DNA of 64,000 nucleotides from Niallia alba (GTDB lineage Bacteria > Bacillota > Bacilli > Bacillales > Cytobacillaceae). The position numbers and the translations under genes are program-made. Of this stretch, positions 26,147 to 34,812 are shown piece after piece (position 1 is the stretch's first letter; every line of letters begins with the position of its first letter). The stretch is taken from positions 846,001 to 910,000 of the forward strand of contig NZ_JABBPK010000001.1 in NCBI RefSeq assembly GCF_012933555.1. The letters are read 5' to 3'. The notes beneath the pieces are model-generated. The model did not search any database. It saw nothing but the letters and a program-made list of their open reading frames with translations, and was not told the DNA's origin.

Positions 26147-27199
26147 ATGATTTTTAGGCTTGGAGAATTATTTTGCGGTCCAGGAGGGATTGCGTGGGGC
26201 GCCATGAATGCTACTATTGAAGACCCAAACTTTTCGATTGTACACCAGTGGGCAAATGATTATGATGCGGATACCTGTGAAACATATAGATTAAACATAT
26301 GTCCCGATGCTCCTCATACTGTTTACCATGAGGATATTCGTAAATTTGATATGTCAAAACTAGCCCCGATTGATGCGTTGGCATTTGGTTTCCCATGCAA
26401 TGACTATAGTGTTGTTGGTGAGCAAAAAGGTATGGACGGGGTATTCGGTCCCTTGTATTCGTATGGTGTCAAAGCTCTAAAACTGTTTAAACCCAAGTGG
26501 TTTTTAGCGGAAAATGTTGGAGGACTTAGAAATGCAAATGATGGGAAAGCCTTCACTATGATCCTCAAGGAACTAAGGGAAGCTGGCTATACAATTAAAC
26601 CTCATCTCTACAAGTTTGAGGAATACGGAGTCCCTCAAGCAAGGCACCGTTTGATTATCGTTGGCATACGGGATGACATCGATGTTGAATTTAAAGTCCC
26701 ATCAACAGCGCCTTATGTCGGAATCGATAATACTTGCAAAAATGCAATAGAAAATCCCCCTATTCCAGAGGATGCATATAATAATGAATTGACAAGACAA
26801 TCCGAAACTGTTGTTAGAAGGTTGCAGCATATTCTACCTGGACAGAATGCATTTACAGCAGACCTTCCAGAAGATTTACAACTTAATATTAGAGGGGCAA
26901 AAATAAGTCAAATATATAAGAGGCTCGATCCAACAAAGCCTTCCTACACGGTTACAGGAAGCGGTGGCGGAGGAACACACATTTATCATTGGGAAGAACC
27001 ACGAGCATTGACTAACAGAGAGCGGGCTAGATTACAAACTTTCCCTGATACTTATAGATTTATAGGAAGTAAAGAGAGTGTACGTAAACAAATAGGAATG
27101 GCGGTACCTTGTCAGGGCGCAAAAATCATTTTTGAGGCAATTTTGAAGAGTTTTGCTGGAATTGAATATGAGAGCGTAGAACCAAGTATTAAAGAATGA
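26147..27199 (+). CDS. DNA C5-cytosine methyltransferase
   Basis: A 350-residue methylase that transfers a methyl group from SAM to C5 of cytosine. Motif I is ELFCGPGGIAWGA, motif IV holds the catalytic C84 in GFPCNDYS, motif VI is AENVGG, motif VIII is QARHRLIIVG and motif IX is KPSYTVTGSGGGGTHIYHW. The spacing between VIII and IX is short, so it has one small target domain. It is convergent with a nuclease operon and probably protects host DNA from it. The target sequence is unknown. Confidence 0.93.
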   Translation: MIFRLGELFCGPGGIAWGAMNATIEDPNFSIVHQWANDYDADTCETYRLNICPDAPHTVYHEDIRKFDMSKLAPIDALAFGFPCNDYSVVGEQKGMDGVFGPLYSYGVKALKLFKPKWFLAENVGGLRNANDGKAFTMILKELREAGYTIKPHLYKFEEYGVPQARHRLIIVGIRDDIDVEFKVPSTAPYVGIDNTCKNAIENPPIPEDAYNNELTRQSETVVRRLQHILPGQNAFTADLPEDLQLNIRGAKISQIYKRLDPTKPSYTVTGSGGGGTHIYHWEEPRALTNRERARLQTFPDTYRFIGSKESVRKQIGMAVPCQGAKIIFEAILKSFAGIEYESVEPSIKE

Positions 27200-27200
27200 G

Positions 27201-27243
27201 AAAGCAGTTACTTTGTAGTAAAAGCAAAGTAACTGCTTTGTTT
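27201..27243. terminator. Bidirectional terminator between methyltransferase and nuclease operon
   Basis: AAAGCAGTTACTTTG and CAAAGTAACTGCTTT form a perfect 15-bp stem with a nine-base loop, between convergent genes. Confidence 0.85.
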
Positions 27244-28198
27244 ATACATGGAAATCCATAAAGTACTGCTCATCGTCGATTTTGTAAAAGGTAACATCTG
27301 TTCTTCCATAGTTTAGTAAATCTTGTTTTGTTACGAACGCACCATTTCCAAGACCTAAACGGTTTCGGAAGTATTCTCCGAGTTGAGCGTTGCTAAGAGG
27401 TGTTGTAATTGCTTTGTCGTTTTGTTGCTCAACTCTTAGGAGAAGAGTATGACCATCGTCTGTAATAACAGTAAAGTGTTGTTTATTTAACGGGAAGAAA
27501 CCGCTTCTTGCAATTTTTGCAGGAAGATGTATATAAGCTTCGTTTTTGTTTCTGCCCTTTCGTTGACCCCAATTTAATCCGGATTTTTCTCCAACTTCAC
27601 CCTTATTTGTGAGAAGCGATAGAGTCGTAGAAGTAATACCCTCGCCAGCCAAAGTGGTTAGAGGCTTGTTTTCAGCATCAAGAATTTGATGTGTTGGACG
27701 GAGAACGATATGGTCTTCGACCTCTGCATGGTTACAATAAATTGAGTTTGCTTCAACTTCTTCATAAAACTTATAAGCTTCTTTAGGATCACAGCATACA
27801 ACTATTTCTTTTCTGGATTGGATAAATGCATTCTGCACAAAATCAGCTGAACCTGTATATGCCTGTACTGGTGATTCTTCCTTTAGCCAAATGTATAAAT
27901 TTGCGTGAACTGGAGGGTTTTCGCAAACATAACTACATGAAAAGCTATCCACTGCTTTTGGATATGTTTTGCCATGGAGTTCCATAAAGCCCTCATGTAT
28001 AGGAACGCTTAATCCATCGTAAGGAACCATTCCAATAAGCAATGAAATATTTAGAGGGTGCATATTTTGTTCTTGAAAACTCTTAATAAGCCATGATGCC
28101 ATATTAGGGGTAGCATATCCGCTTAATATTAATAAAGTGTCCGCTCCTTGGAGTGGAGGGGCAAATAAAATCCTTTTTGCTATGTTGTTGGTGAACAT
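27242..28198 (-). CDS. NgoFVII-like PLD/B3 restriction endonuclease subunit with HxN variant
   Basis: A 318-residue protein resembling NgoFVII-type restriction enzymes. The N-terminal phospholipase D-like domain shows VHANLYIW (residues 97-104) and TGSADF (115-120). The usual HxK reads H98-A-N100, confirmed from the codons CAC GCA AAT. The C-terminal part, from LNWGQRKGRNKNEAYI, resembles the B3-like DNA-binding domain of this family. It is the last gene of a four-gene operon. The altered motif suggests low activity or a structural partner role. Confidence 0.72.
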   Translation of the reverse strand: MFTNNIAKRILFAPPLQGADTLLILSGYATPNMASWLIKSFQEQNMHPLNISLLIGMVPYDGLSVPIHEGFMELHGKTYPKAVDSFSCSYVCENPPVHANLYIWLKEESPVQAYTGSADFVQNAFIQSRKEIVVCCDPKEAYKFYEEVEANSIYCNHAEVEDHIVLRPTHQILDAENKPLTTLAGEGITSTTLSLLTNKGEVGEKSGLNWGQRKGRNKNEAYIHLPAKIARSGFFPLNKQHFTVITDDGHTLLLRVEQQNDKAITTPLSNAQLGEYFRNRLGLGNGAFVTKQDLLNYGRTDVTFYKIDDEQYFMDFHV

Positions 28199-28212
28199 CC
28201 ATTCTTGCCCTC

Positions 28213-30075
28213 CTATGCTTCTTCTTCTATATCATCCTCAGACACATCATAATACATTGTATCGTGAGGAAGTTTAATATTTGGCACCCAGATTGCTTTT
28301 CCACCCCATCCCTTAGTACCAGTCACTTGATACATGGTCAGAACTACTTTGTCATGGAAAGTGCCACCTAGTTTCCAGTCGTTCGGAGACAACAAGGCTC
28401 CTGTCCCTTGTGCAACATCTCTTCCTCTTCTGACAATCAAAATACCCTGTCCAGCTGGTTGTTCTGAAAGAAGTGTATCAATGACAGAAAGGAATGCATC
28501 TAACTTGAAATCTGGGCTAGCAATAATGTGAGATAATATTTTCTTAATTAACCTCAAATTTACCTGGTAATAAGGATCATCATTGGAGAAAGGCTCCAAT
28601 AGTTTTGATATATCATCTATGGTGTTATTATCTGGGTAGAACGGATAATAGTTCGTTCCCCCTGAAAGGATATTGACTCGTTTGTTATCAATTACATTCC
28701 TTCGAGTTGGATTCAATCCAATTGGATAATAAATTTTTATGTTTTCAATTCCTTGCTCTACTTGTGCGATAATGGCATTATTAGTAGCGTTAATGTCCGC
28801 AAATAATTTATAGAGTTGTTCATCTATAAATATCTTCATCATGCCAGAGTCTCTGTCATAACCAAACATCCTACTATGTTGCCACATAGTATCCGCCTGA
28901 GGCTTTTTGCTGGTTCTTGTATAATAAATTGTCTGTAGCCCTGGAAAAGTTACGCCTCGGCCTAGAGTGTTTCCGCCTACGATAAAATTACAGCCTGTTG
29001 CATAATCTGGACTCTCAACATCTGTTTTTCCATTCATAACAAGAATTTTTATCCCTTTGTTTTCCAACAAATCCTTAGTAGTTTTATAGATAACTTCAAA
29101 AGAAAGTTTCTCACTTTTGTTGGGTTCTAAAGAATCATAGTGGGTTTGTAATTCTGTGATGAATTCGGTATTGATATGCTCCATACACCAATCTAGTTCC
29201 TTTGCGACATCGTCAGCAAAACGCTGGTGGACATTTTGTCGTACGCTCGGATGTAGAAGGCAATTTGATACTTTTCCTTTTGATGCTAAAATCTGAGCAG
29301 ATACAGCAAGGTGGCGTATAACAACACTTCGTGTCGGTCGTTTGATAGTTTCAAGAAAATCAATGCATTCAGGTTTACCGCTTGTTGGAAAGAAAAAGTC
29401 TCCACCTAAATAGCCATCCCCTGGATGGAAGTAGTATGTAAAATATGGATGCCAACCAGACGCAAGGGTCTGTAATAAGATTGCTTGAGGCGTACCTGTA
29501 ACCTGTAAGTATAAGCTACTTGATGCTCCATTTTTTATAGAATCCAGATATCTATTAATTGATGACTGACTATTACGGTTTATTAGAGTATTTAAGGAAG
29601 CCGCATCCGCCTCATCATCAACGATGAATAGAGGGTTGCCCTTCATAAAGCCTGTAGAATTAAATACATTTGCCCACAATCTTAGTACTCTTGCATTTTT
29701 CTTTAGAACGACAATGGCTGGCTTAACAAGGCTATTTTCAATAAATAAGCCTGAGTCGTTTTCGCCACAAATACAGAAGCCGTCTAAGTCGTCTCTAACT
29801 CGATCTAAGGTTTGTTGTTGCAAGACAACATTGTCTGTTGTGAGTAAGATGAATGCGGGAAATCCTAAATCTGCAGCTTTGCACATAACGCCAAACATTT
29901 GACCAGTTTTTCCAGATTGCACATTACCAAACAACAAGCCAATCTCATGACTTATAAATGAAAAATTGCGAATATGTTGATTGCCAATATCTTCAGCTGT
30001 TTTGGAAATGGACTCAGCTAATTTTTCGTTACCTCGCTCTTTTATTTTTTGCAAGTATTTTTTTAAATATTGCAT
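28213..30075 (-). CDS. Z1-domain ATPase/helicase-like protein
   Basis: A 620-residue superfamily 2-like NTPase. Walker A is GNVQSGKT (residues 50-57). Walker B/DEAD is IVDDEADAASLN, motif III is QVTGTPQA, motif V is VGGNTLGRGVTF and motif VI is QHSRMFGYDR. These match the Z1 domain described with restriction-modification-type loci. It probably uses ATP to move along or remodel DNA for the flanking PLD proteins. ATG 30075 follows GAGGTG; the longer frame to 30090 is unnecessary. Confidence 0.78.
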   Translation of the reverse strand: MQYLKKYLQKIKERGNEKLAESISKTAEDIGNQHIRNFSFISHEIGLLFGNVQSGKTGQMFGVMCKAADLGFPAFILLTTDNVVLQQQTLDRVRDDLDGFCICGENDSGLFIENSLVKPAIVVLKKNARVLRLWANVFNSTGFMKGNPLFIVDDEADAASLNTLINRNSQSSINRYLDSIKNGASSSLYLQVTGTPQAILLQTLASGWHPYFTYYFHPGDGYLGGDFFFPTSGKPECIDFLETIKRPTRSVVIRHLAVSAQILASKGKVSNCLLHPSVRQNVHQRFADDVAKELDWCMEHINTEFITELQTHYDSLEPNKSEKLSFEVIYKTTKDLLENKGIKILVMNGKTDVESPDYATGCNFIVGGNTLGRGVTFPGLQTIYYTRTSKKPQADTMWQHSRMFGYDRDSGMMKIFIDEQLYKLFADINATNNAIIAQVEQGIENIKIYYPIGLNPTRRNVIDNKRVNILSGGTNYYPFYPDNNTIDDISKLLEPFSNDDPYYQVNLRLIKKILSHIIASPDFKLDAFLSVIDTLLSEQPAGQGILIVRRGRDVAQGTGALLSPNDWKLGGTFHDKVVLTMYQVTGTKGWGGKAIWVPNIKLPHDTMYYDVSEDDIEEEA

Positions 30076-30086
30076 TGATACACCTC

Positions 30087-31235
30087 TCATTCGTTAGTAA
30101 TTGTTTCAAACGATAAAACCCACACATCAAGCTCGGTGCCATCTTCGTCCAATGCTTTCTGATCTGTTTTTGAAAGTACAAGGCTATCGCAACCGTATGC
30201 TTGTAACATTTCTTTCGTAATCATTCCCTTACGATCAGTATCAGCTTGGGTGTCATTAACTGGTGTTACTAAACCTGCTGCTGCAAGTCTACCTTTAATC
30301 CAACGACCAAGAATGAGTTCATCGCCAACAGCACTGAATTGTTTATTGCCATCGCTTGTGGTATGAGCTTTAAACCAATAGCCATCATCGGTTACAACAA
30401 AAAAAGGCTTGTTTTTTTCAGGGTAACCTTCTGAACGAGTTATCGCTTTGCTAACAGTCAATTGAGTTTCGTACCAATCACGGGATTTCCTTTTACTTCG
30501 TGGTGCGGCATAGCTAACATTTATATTTGACTTTGTGAAATGCTTACCATCATCCATATGCCGCTCATCGTAAGCAGGAACTTTTAATGGCAGTACAAAA
30601 GAAACGTCTGTTTTATGCTGTTCATAAAGCTGTACACCAGTTTGGGGAATCTGTGTTACCGTATCAATGCCACTAAGTGATATGTTAACTTCCCTGACTA
30701 TTGGCATTCCTATAATGTTAGCAATATTATCAGAGCAGTTCTGAGCCTTTAGCTTCTCTAAAAATTCAGCAATTTCTTTACATTCAGTAGCATCATCAGT
30801 AACCGATGAGATTTCATATTGCCTACGGTTATTAGCATCTAATTTGATTACACCTAAGTTTGCGGAACCAATAATAGCAGAAAAAGGTTGCCCATCTTTA
30901 TAAAAGCAGTATACTTTTCCATGATATTTGAATGCTTTTACGATCTTAATTTCACCTATACCAGTCTCTGTCCATTTTTTGTTGATTTCTAAAGCAGTAT
31001 TATATGATCCTTCTGGCATTCCTTCGATGAAGTACATTCCAATGGTAAGGCATATACTAGATATATTATGCTCTTCGACCAGATTGTCGAGTTCTTCCAA
31101 GGCAACACGAGAAATATATCCAACCGCAATTTCAACACGGTCTGATTTTGCAATTTGCTCGTTAAAACAATTTATAATTGTTTGTTGACCCTCTGATGTT
31201 CCAAGAGGTAGGATGTTTGAATATAACAGTTTCAT
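30087..31235 (-). CDS. NgoFVII-like PLD/B3 restriction endonuclease, catalytic type
   Basis: A 382-residue relative of the PLD protein at the other end of the operon. The PLD site is intact: H105-G-K107 and GSAN (123-126). A B3-like region follows near YAAPRSKRKSRDWYETQLTVSK and FFVVTDDGYWFKAHTTSDGNKQF. I chose ATG 31235, with AAGGAGTGAG upstream, over the frame opening at 31280. It overlaps the upstream XRE gene boundary, so the two are coupled. Confidence 0.75.
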   Translation of the reverse strand: MKLLYSNILPLGTSEGQQTIINCFNEQIAKSDRVEIAVGYISRVALEELDNLVEEHNISSICLTIGMYFIEGMPEGSYNTALEINKKWTETGIGEIKIVKAFKYHGKVYCFYKDGQPFSAIIGSANLGVIKLDANNRRQYEISSVTDDATECKEIAEFLEKLKAQNCSDNIANIIGMPIVREVNISLSGIDTVTQIPQTGVQLYEQHKTDVSFVLPLKVPAYDERHMDDGKHFTKSNINVSYAAPRSKRKSRDWYETQLTVSKAITRSEGYPEKNKPFFVVTDDGYWFKAHTTSDGNKQFSAVGDELILGRWIKGRLAAAGLVTPVNDTQADTDRKGMITKEMLQAYGCDSLVLSKTDQKALDEDGTELDVWVLSFETITNE

Positions 31236-31239
31236 TAGC

Positions 31240-31470
31240 TCACTCCTTTGTTTTTGGTGGGGTTTCTGTAGTTTTTTCAATCTCCATAATATCTGAAATA
31301 TCGCAGTTAAGCGCCTTACATACTTTTATTAAAATGTCAGTATTAACATTTTCATTTTTTCCAAGCTTAGCCATTGAAGCTGTACTAATACCAGCTGCTT
31401 CTCTTAAGTCCTTTTTTTTCATATCTCTATCAATAAGAAGTTTCCATAGTTTTTTATAACTTATGGACAT
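31240..31470 (-). CDS. XRE/Cro-type regulator heading the nuclease operon
   Basis: A 76-residue helix-turn-helix protein (LREAAGISTASMAKLGKNENVNTDILIKVCKALNCDISDIMEI) with a short polar tail. It is the first gene of the operon for the two PLD proteins and the Z1 ATPase, and likely delays or limits their expression. GAGGTGATAT lies before its ATG. Confidence 0.83.
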   Translation of the reverse strand: MSISYKKLWKLLIDRDMKKKDLREAAGISTASMAKLGKNENVNTDILIKVCKALNCDISDIMEIEKTTETPPKTKE

Positions 31471-31671
31471 AATATCACCTCGCCTTAGTACCTAGCCTAA
31501 GTTAATAAATAAAGTTTATCACAAAGTTAGCGAAGCAACAATTAAAATTCGCAAACGTAAAATAAATGTTGAGGCAATCAAAATACATGTTATAATTTAC
31601 CTATGAACTAATGTTTGAATAGTAAAAATCCTTAAAGATATTAATTTCATATGGGGTGAGGAGGGAGTGCC
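31471..31671. promoter_or_regulatory. Divergent promoter region, XRE operon versus ImmA-like gene
   Basis: Rightward: TTGAGG at 31570-31575, a 16-base spacer and an extended TGTTATAAT with -10 at 31592-31597. Close to the leftward XRE start is CTTAG, eight bases, CTAAG, a possible operator. AT-rich otherwise. Confidence 0.5.
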
Positions 31672-33540
31672 TTGGCGGGTAATCGTTCTTTTAAAGATTA
31701 CGTGGATGGTAGATTCTATAATGAGATATTTTCTGCCATACAAACCTATGCAACGGATAATTGTGAAGATTTAGACTTACGGTTATACAGAGTTCAAAAC
31801 ATTGGCGGCATTGAGTTATCAGATATAGAAGTAAAGTTCGTATCTGTTAATGACTTACCGGACATGAAAATAGAATTTGATGTTGCTGTTGAAGCGGAAT
31901 TCGAAGTCCGTGAATCAAATCATCGTTATGATGAATCAGAAAATTGCCGGCAATGGTTTATGCTAGAATGCTCAGGTGATTTGGATTGCAATTTGGATGA
32001 TTTTTCAATCTCTAGTATAACGGAGTATACTAGCAAAAATAAGCAGCCGAAACCTATGTCAGACTCCCTTGTCCCTATCATTCATAAGGAACAACTAGAA
32101 TCTGTTGCCACAGACTTCCTTAGAAGACATTACCCTGAAGCATTAAAAACCCCGATGGCAGTTGAGCCACAGGTATTGGCAGATAAAATGGGTCTTACAG
32201 TAGAAATGCGAGAGATTACAAAGGATTTCTCTGTTTTTGGGCAGATATACTTTCACGACTGTGATGCAGAATTTTTTGATGAAGACAGCGATGGAATGGT
32301 ACAAACCCGTGTGAATGCCCGTACAATAATTGTGGACCCAAAAGCTTACTTTCTTCGTAACCTGGGATCAGTCAATAATACTATTGTGCATGAGTGTGTT
32401 CATTGGGACCAACATAGAAAAGCATTTGAATTGGAACGGTTATATAATAGCAGTGCCACACGAATCAAGTGTCAGGTAGTCGGAGGTATAAAAGACAATA
32501 CCAGAGATGCAACTGACTGGATGGAATGGCAGGCGAATGCCCTCGCCCCAAAGATACAAATGCCACTTGCTATGTTTAAAACCCAAGCGTTCAAATTTAT
32601 TAAGCAATTCAGTTCAGAACTGGGAACATCTGAACTTATAGATGTAATGGAGCCAGTTATTGACGCCTTAGCAACGTTCTTCAGTGTATCTCGGACAGCA
32701 GCTAAAATTCGAATGATTGATGCTGGATACGAGGAAGCAATCGGAACTTTTACTTATATAGATGGTCGCTACGTCAAGCCGCATAGATTTAAGAAGGGTG
32801 CGCTTGAAAGAAATCAGACCTTTTCTATAGGTGCAGAGGATGCTGCTATCCAAAGCATAACCAATCCAGAAATGGCCGCTCTAGTTAGAGACGGAAGTTA
32901 TATATATGTAGATTCTCACTTTGTGCTAAACCATCCAAAATATTTAACACAGGATATATTCAGACAAACGGTACTTACAGACTACGCACGAACCCATATG
33001 GAAGAGTGCTGCTTGGTTTTCGAGTTATCAGTCAAATCCGGGTGTAGGGAAAGATATTATACTGAATGTTTCCTCAACCGTGATAAGACATCAAATATAG
33101 ATTTTGATATAAAGTATTGTAATGGTTTTGAGTATGCGGCTCCAGAAAAGAAGGCTCAATTACTAGCCGAAACGATAGCTGAAGAAATGCGAATCTATAA
33201 TGAATTGCCAAATAGCTATACCAGCTCTCTCAAAATAGTACGTGAGTGGAAAAAAGTAACTTATAAAGAATTAGCAGAGAAAATATTGGTCAACGAGCGT
33301 ACCATAAGACGTATCGTTAATGGTGAGGAACCGGGATCTATTAATTCCATTGTATTGATTTGCCTTGGACTTCATCTACCGCCAAATATTAGCAGTCATA
33401 TAATTCGCAACTCACCATTTTCATTGAATTTCAATAATAACAGTCATATTTGGTATAACTTTGCATTAACTCACCTATATGCAAAATCGATGGATGAGAT
33501 TAGAACGTTTTTACAGGAACATGGCGCAGAGCCATTATAA
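31672..33540 (+). CDS. ImmA/IrrE-like metallopeptidase with C-terminal HTH
   Basis: A 622-residue protein. Residues 1-150 form a domain I do not recognise. An ImmA/IrrE-like segment follows with the zinc motif H240-E-C-V-H244 and WMEWQANALAPKIQMP downstream. Near the C-terminus, VTYKELAEKILVNERTIRRIVNG is a helix-turn-helix. ImmA proteases cleave phage-type repressors when signalled. The start is TTG with GAGGAGGGA upstream. It sits between the nuclease operon and the early genes, so it may control either. Two terminators follow. Confidence 0.75.
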   Translation: MAGNRSFKDYVDGRFYNEIFSAIQTYATDNCEDLDLRLYRVQNIGGIELSDIEVKFVSVNDLPDMKIEFDVAVEAEFEVRESNHRYDESENCRQWFMLECSGDLDCNLDDFSISSITEYTSKNKQPKPMSDSLVPIIHKEQLESVATDFLRRHYPEALKTPMAVEPQVLADKMGLTVEMREITKDFSVFGQIYFHDCDAEFFDEDSDGMVQTRVNARTIIVDPKAYFLRNLGSVNNTIVHECVHWDQHRKAFELERLYNSSATRIKCQVVGGIKDNTRDATDWMEWQANALAPKIQMPLAMFKTQAFKFIKQFSSELGTSELIDVMEPVIDALATFFSVSRTAAKIRMIDAGYEEAIGTFTYIDGRYVKPHRFKKGALERNQTFSIGAEDAAIQSITNPEMAALVRDGSYIYVDSHFVLNHPKYLTQDIFRQTVLTDYARTHMEECCLVFELSVKSGCRERYYTECFLNRDKTSNIDFDIKYCNGFEYAAPEKKAQLLAETIAEEMRIYNELPNSYTSSLKIVREWKKVTYKELAEKILVNERTIRRIVNGEEPGSINSIVLICLGLHLPPNISSHIIRNSPFSLNFNNNSHIWYNFALTHLYAKSMDEIRTFLQEHGAEPL

Positions 33541-33556
33541 AATTCAATAATATTTT

Positions 33557-33592
33557 TGAAAAAGCGGACACAGGATGTCCGCTTTTTATTTA
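33557..33592 (+). terminator. Terminator 1 after the ImmA-like gene
   Basis: AAAAGCGGACA and TGTCCGCTTTT form an 11-bp stem, then TTATTT. Confidence 0.88.
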
Positions 33593-33602
33593 TTAACTAA
33601 GT

Positions 33603-33648
33603 AAGCCATACATGAATCCTTTTAAGGGTTTGTGTATGGCTTTTTTTA
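33603..33648 (+). terminator. Terminator 2 after the ImmA-like gene
   Basis: AGCCATACA and TGTATGGCT close a hairpin that runs into TTTTTTTATT, only 11 bp after the first. Doubling suggests strong insulation of the early operon. Confidence 0.85.
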
Positions 33649-33830
33649 TTGTTGTTTTTAGGTGTTTTTGTTGGGAAAAGCGTCATTTTGAGCCTGAAAT
33701 TAACGGGCATGAGGTGTCCGCCAAGGCTGTCCAATTCTCACCTACAATAATGATAGATGAAGGAAAGGTCCTTCGTAGTTAGCAAGAATTAGACCATTCC
33801 TCGTCTACAAAAAAATATCAAATGCCTGAT

Positions 33831-33982
33831 TTGCAATAAGGGCAAAGGATACATATTGCTACGTTTCAGTCCGTTTAGGATTGTTATGCGTTGCAATAGA
33901 AGTACCTTACCTTGTTGCGCTCATTTTCAGGACAAAGGGTCTGTGTACTTCGAGGCACAGACCTATTTTTGTATCCTTTGCC
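33831..33982 (+). ncRNA. Structured leader RNA of the early operon (candidate)
   Basis: GGCAAAGGATACA (33841-33853) and TGTATCCTTTGCC (33970-33982) form a perfect 13-bp helix closing 116 nt. Inside are GTCTGTG/CACAGAC (33939-33945 with 33956-33962) and TATTGC/GCAATA (33854-33859 with 33893-33898). A second GCAATA at 33833-33838 could pair with TATTGC instead, in conflict with the closing helix. It ends 30 bp before the first early gene. No known family is recognised. Confidence 0.55.
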
Positions 33983-34012
33983 GCCAATGCAGTCCGGCGG
34001 AAAGGATGCAAA

Positions 34013-34546
34013 ATGAAAATTAGAATTATGTACGACAACAAACCTACCTATTTGGAGGTACCAGACGAGGACTGCACTGTAATGATTGATATGGACTATG
34101 AGGACAGGCTGTCCTGTGCCGAAGATAAGGAAACTGTGACTCGACGTTCACCACAGGAGATTATGGACGAACGTTTTAACAAGTCCGACTACAATAACTG
34201 GCATAAATTTGATAGACACAGAGGGATGCCCAAAAAACCATTCCGTAAGGACGACGAATCTGAGGATGCAACGGATCATATGGACTATCTCCCCGATAAT
34301 TTCCAAGAAGTGGAACGGAATAAAAAGGAAGATTATGAATATTACTGTGAGATTATTCGTTCCATTCTCAAGCCAAAACATTCAGAACCTTTTATTGCTG
34401 TATATCTTGATGGCATGACAATGACTGAGTATGCAGAGCGTGAAGGTGTCAGTAAAAGTGCCATATCACATCGTTTAAATACAGCCAAGAAGAATTTAAA
34501 AAAAGTTTTTCCTGAATCCTCAACTTTCCCCTCTTGCCACGGCTAA
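34013..34546 (+). CDS. Sigma-70 region 4-like HTH protein
   Basis: A 177-residue protein, acidic in its first half. The C-terminal segment PFIAVYLDGMTMTEYAEREGVSKSAISHRLNTAKKNLKKVF resembles a sigma factor region 4 helix-turn-helix. Such genes often open the early operons of Firmicutes phages and may act as regulators. ATG 34013 lies after GGAAAGGATG; the same frame extends back to 33881 through the structured leader, which I consider non-coding. Confidence 0.75.
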   Translation: MKIRIMYDNKPTYLEVPDEDCTVMIDMDYEDRLSCAEDKETVTRRSPQEIMDERFNKSDYNNWHKFDRHRGMPKKPFRKDDESEDATDHMDYLPDNFQEVERNKKEDYEYYCEIIRSILKPKHSEPFIAVYLDGMTMTEYAEREGVSKSAISHRLNTAKKNLKKVFPESSTFPSCHG

Positions 34547-34593
34547 TAGATAGAGGGCAGCACATAAACGCTCTCGGGAAAGAGGTGAAGAAC

Positions 34594-34812
34594 ATGAAAC
34601 ACAACTTGAAAATCAGTGTTTCAAAAACTCCACAGACTGGCGGGATTGTAACTTGCCGTAATGTCACCATAAGGGAGCGTTTCCTTCGTTTCTTACTTGG
34701 TGATAAGCAGAAACTGACTATCCTTGTTCCTGGTGACACCGTACAGGAACTCGCCATCAGTGAGATTAAGGAGGGAGGATTAGACCATGAGCAAAATAAA
34801 ACTACTTCTTGA
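34594..34812 (+). CDS. Small phage protein, unknown function
   Basis: A 72-residue basic protein beginning MKHNLKISVSKTPQTGG. AGAGGTGAAG lies before ATG 34594. Its end overlaps the next gene by 26 bp. I do not recognise it. Confidence 0.6.
   Translation: MKHNLKISVSKTPQTGGIVTCRNVTIRERFLRFLLGDKQKLTILVPGDTVQELAISEIKEGGLDHEQNKTTS

Noticed and set aside
27242-31470. DISARM system
   Set aside because: DISARM also has a PLD protein and a methylase, but needs drmA and the DUF1998 protein drmB, which are absent. The ATPase here is of the Z1 type.
33881-34012. N-terminal extension of the sigma-like protein
   Set aside because: It would translate through the paired arms of the structured leader. ATG 34013 follows a better ribosome binding sequence and starts the conserved part.
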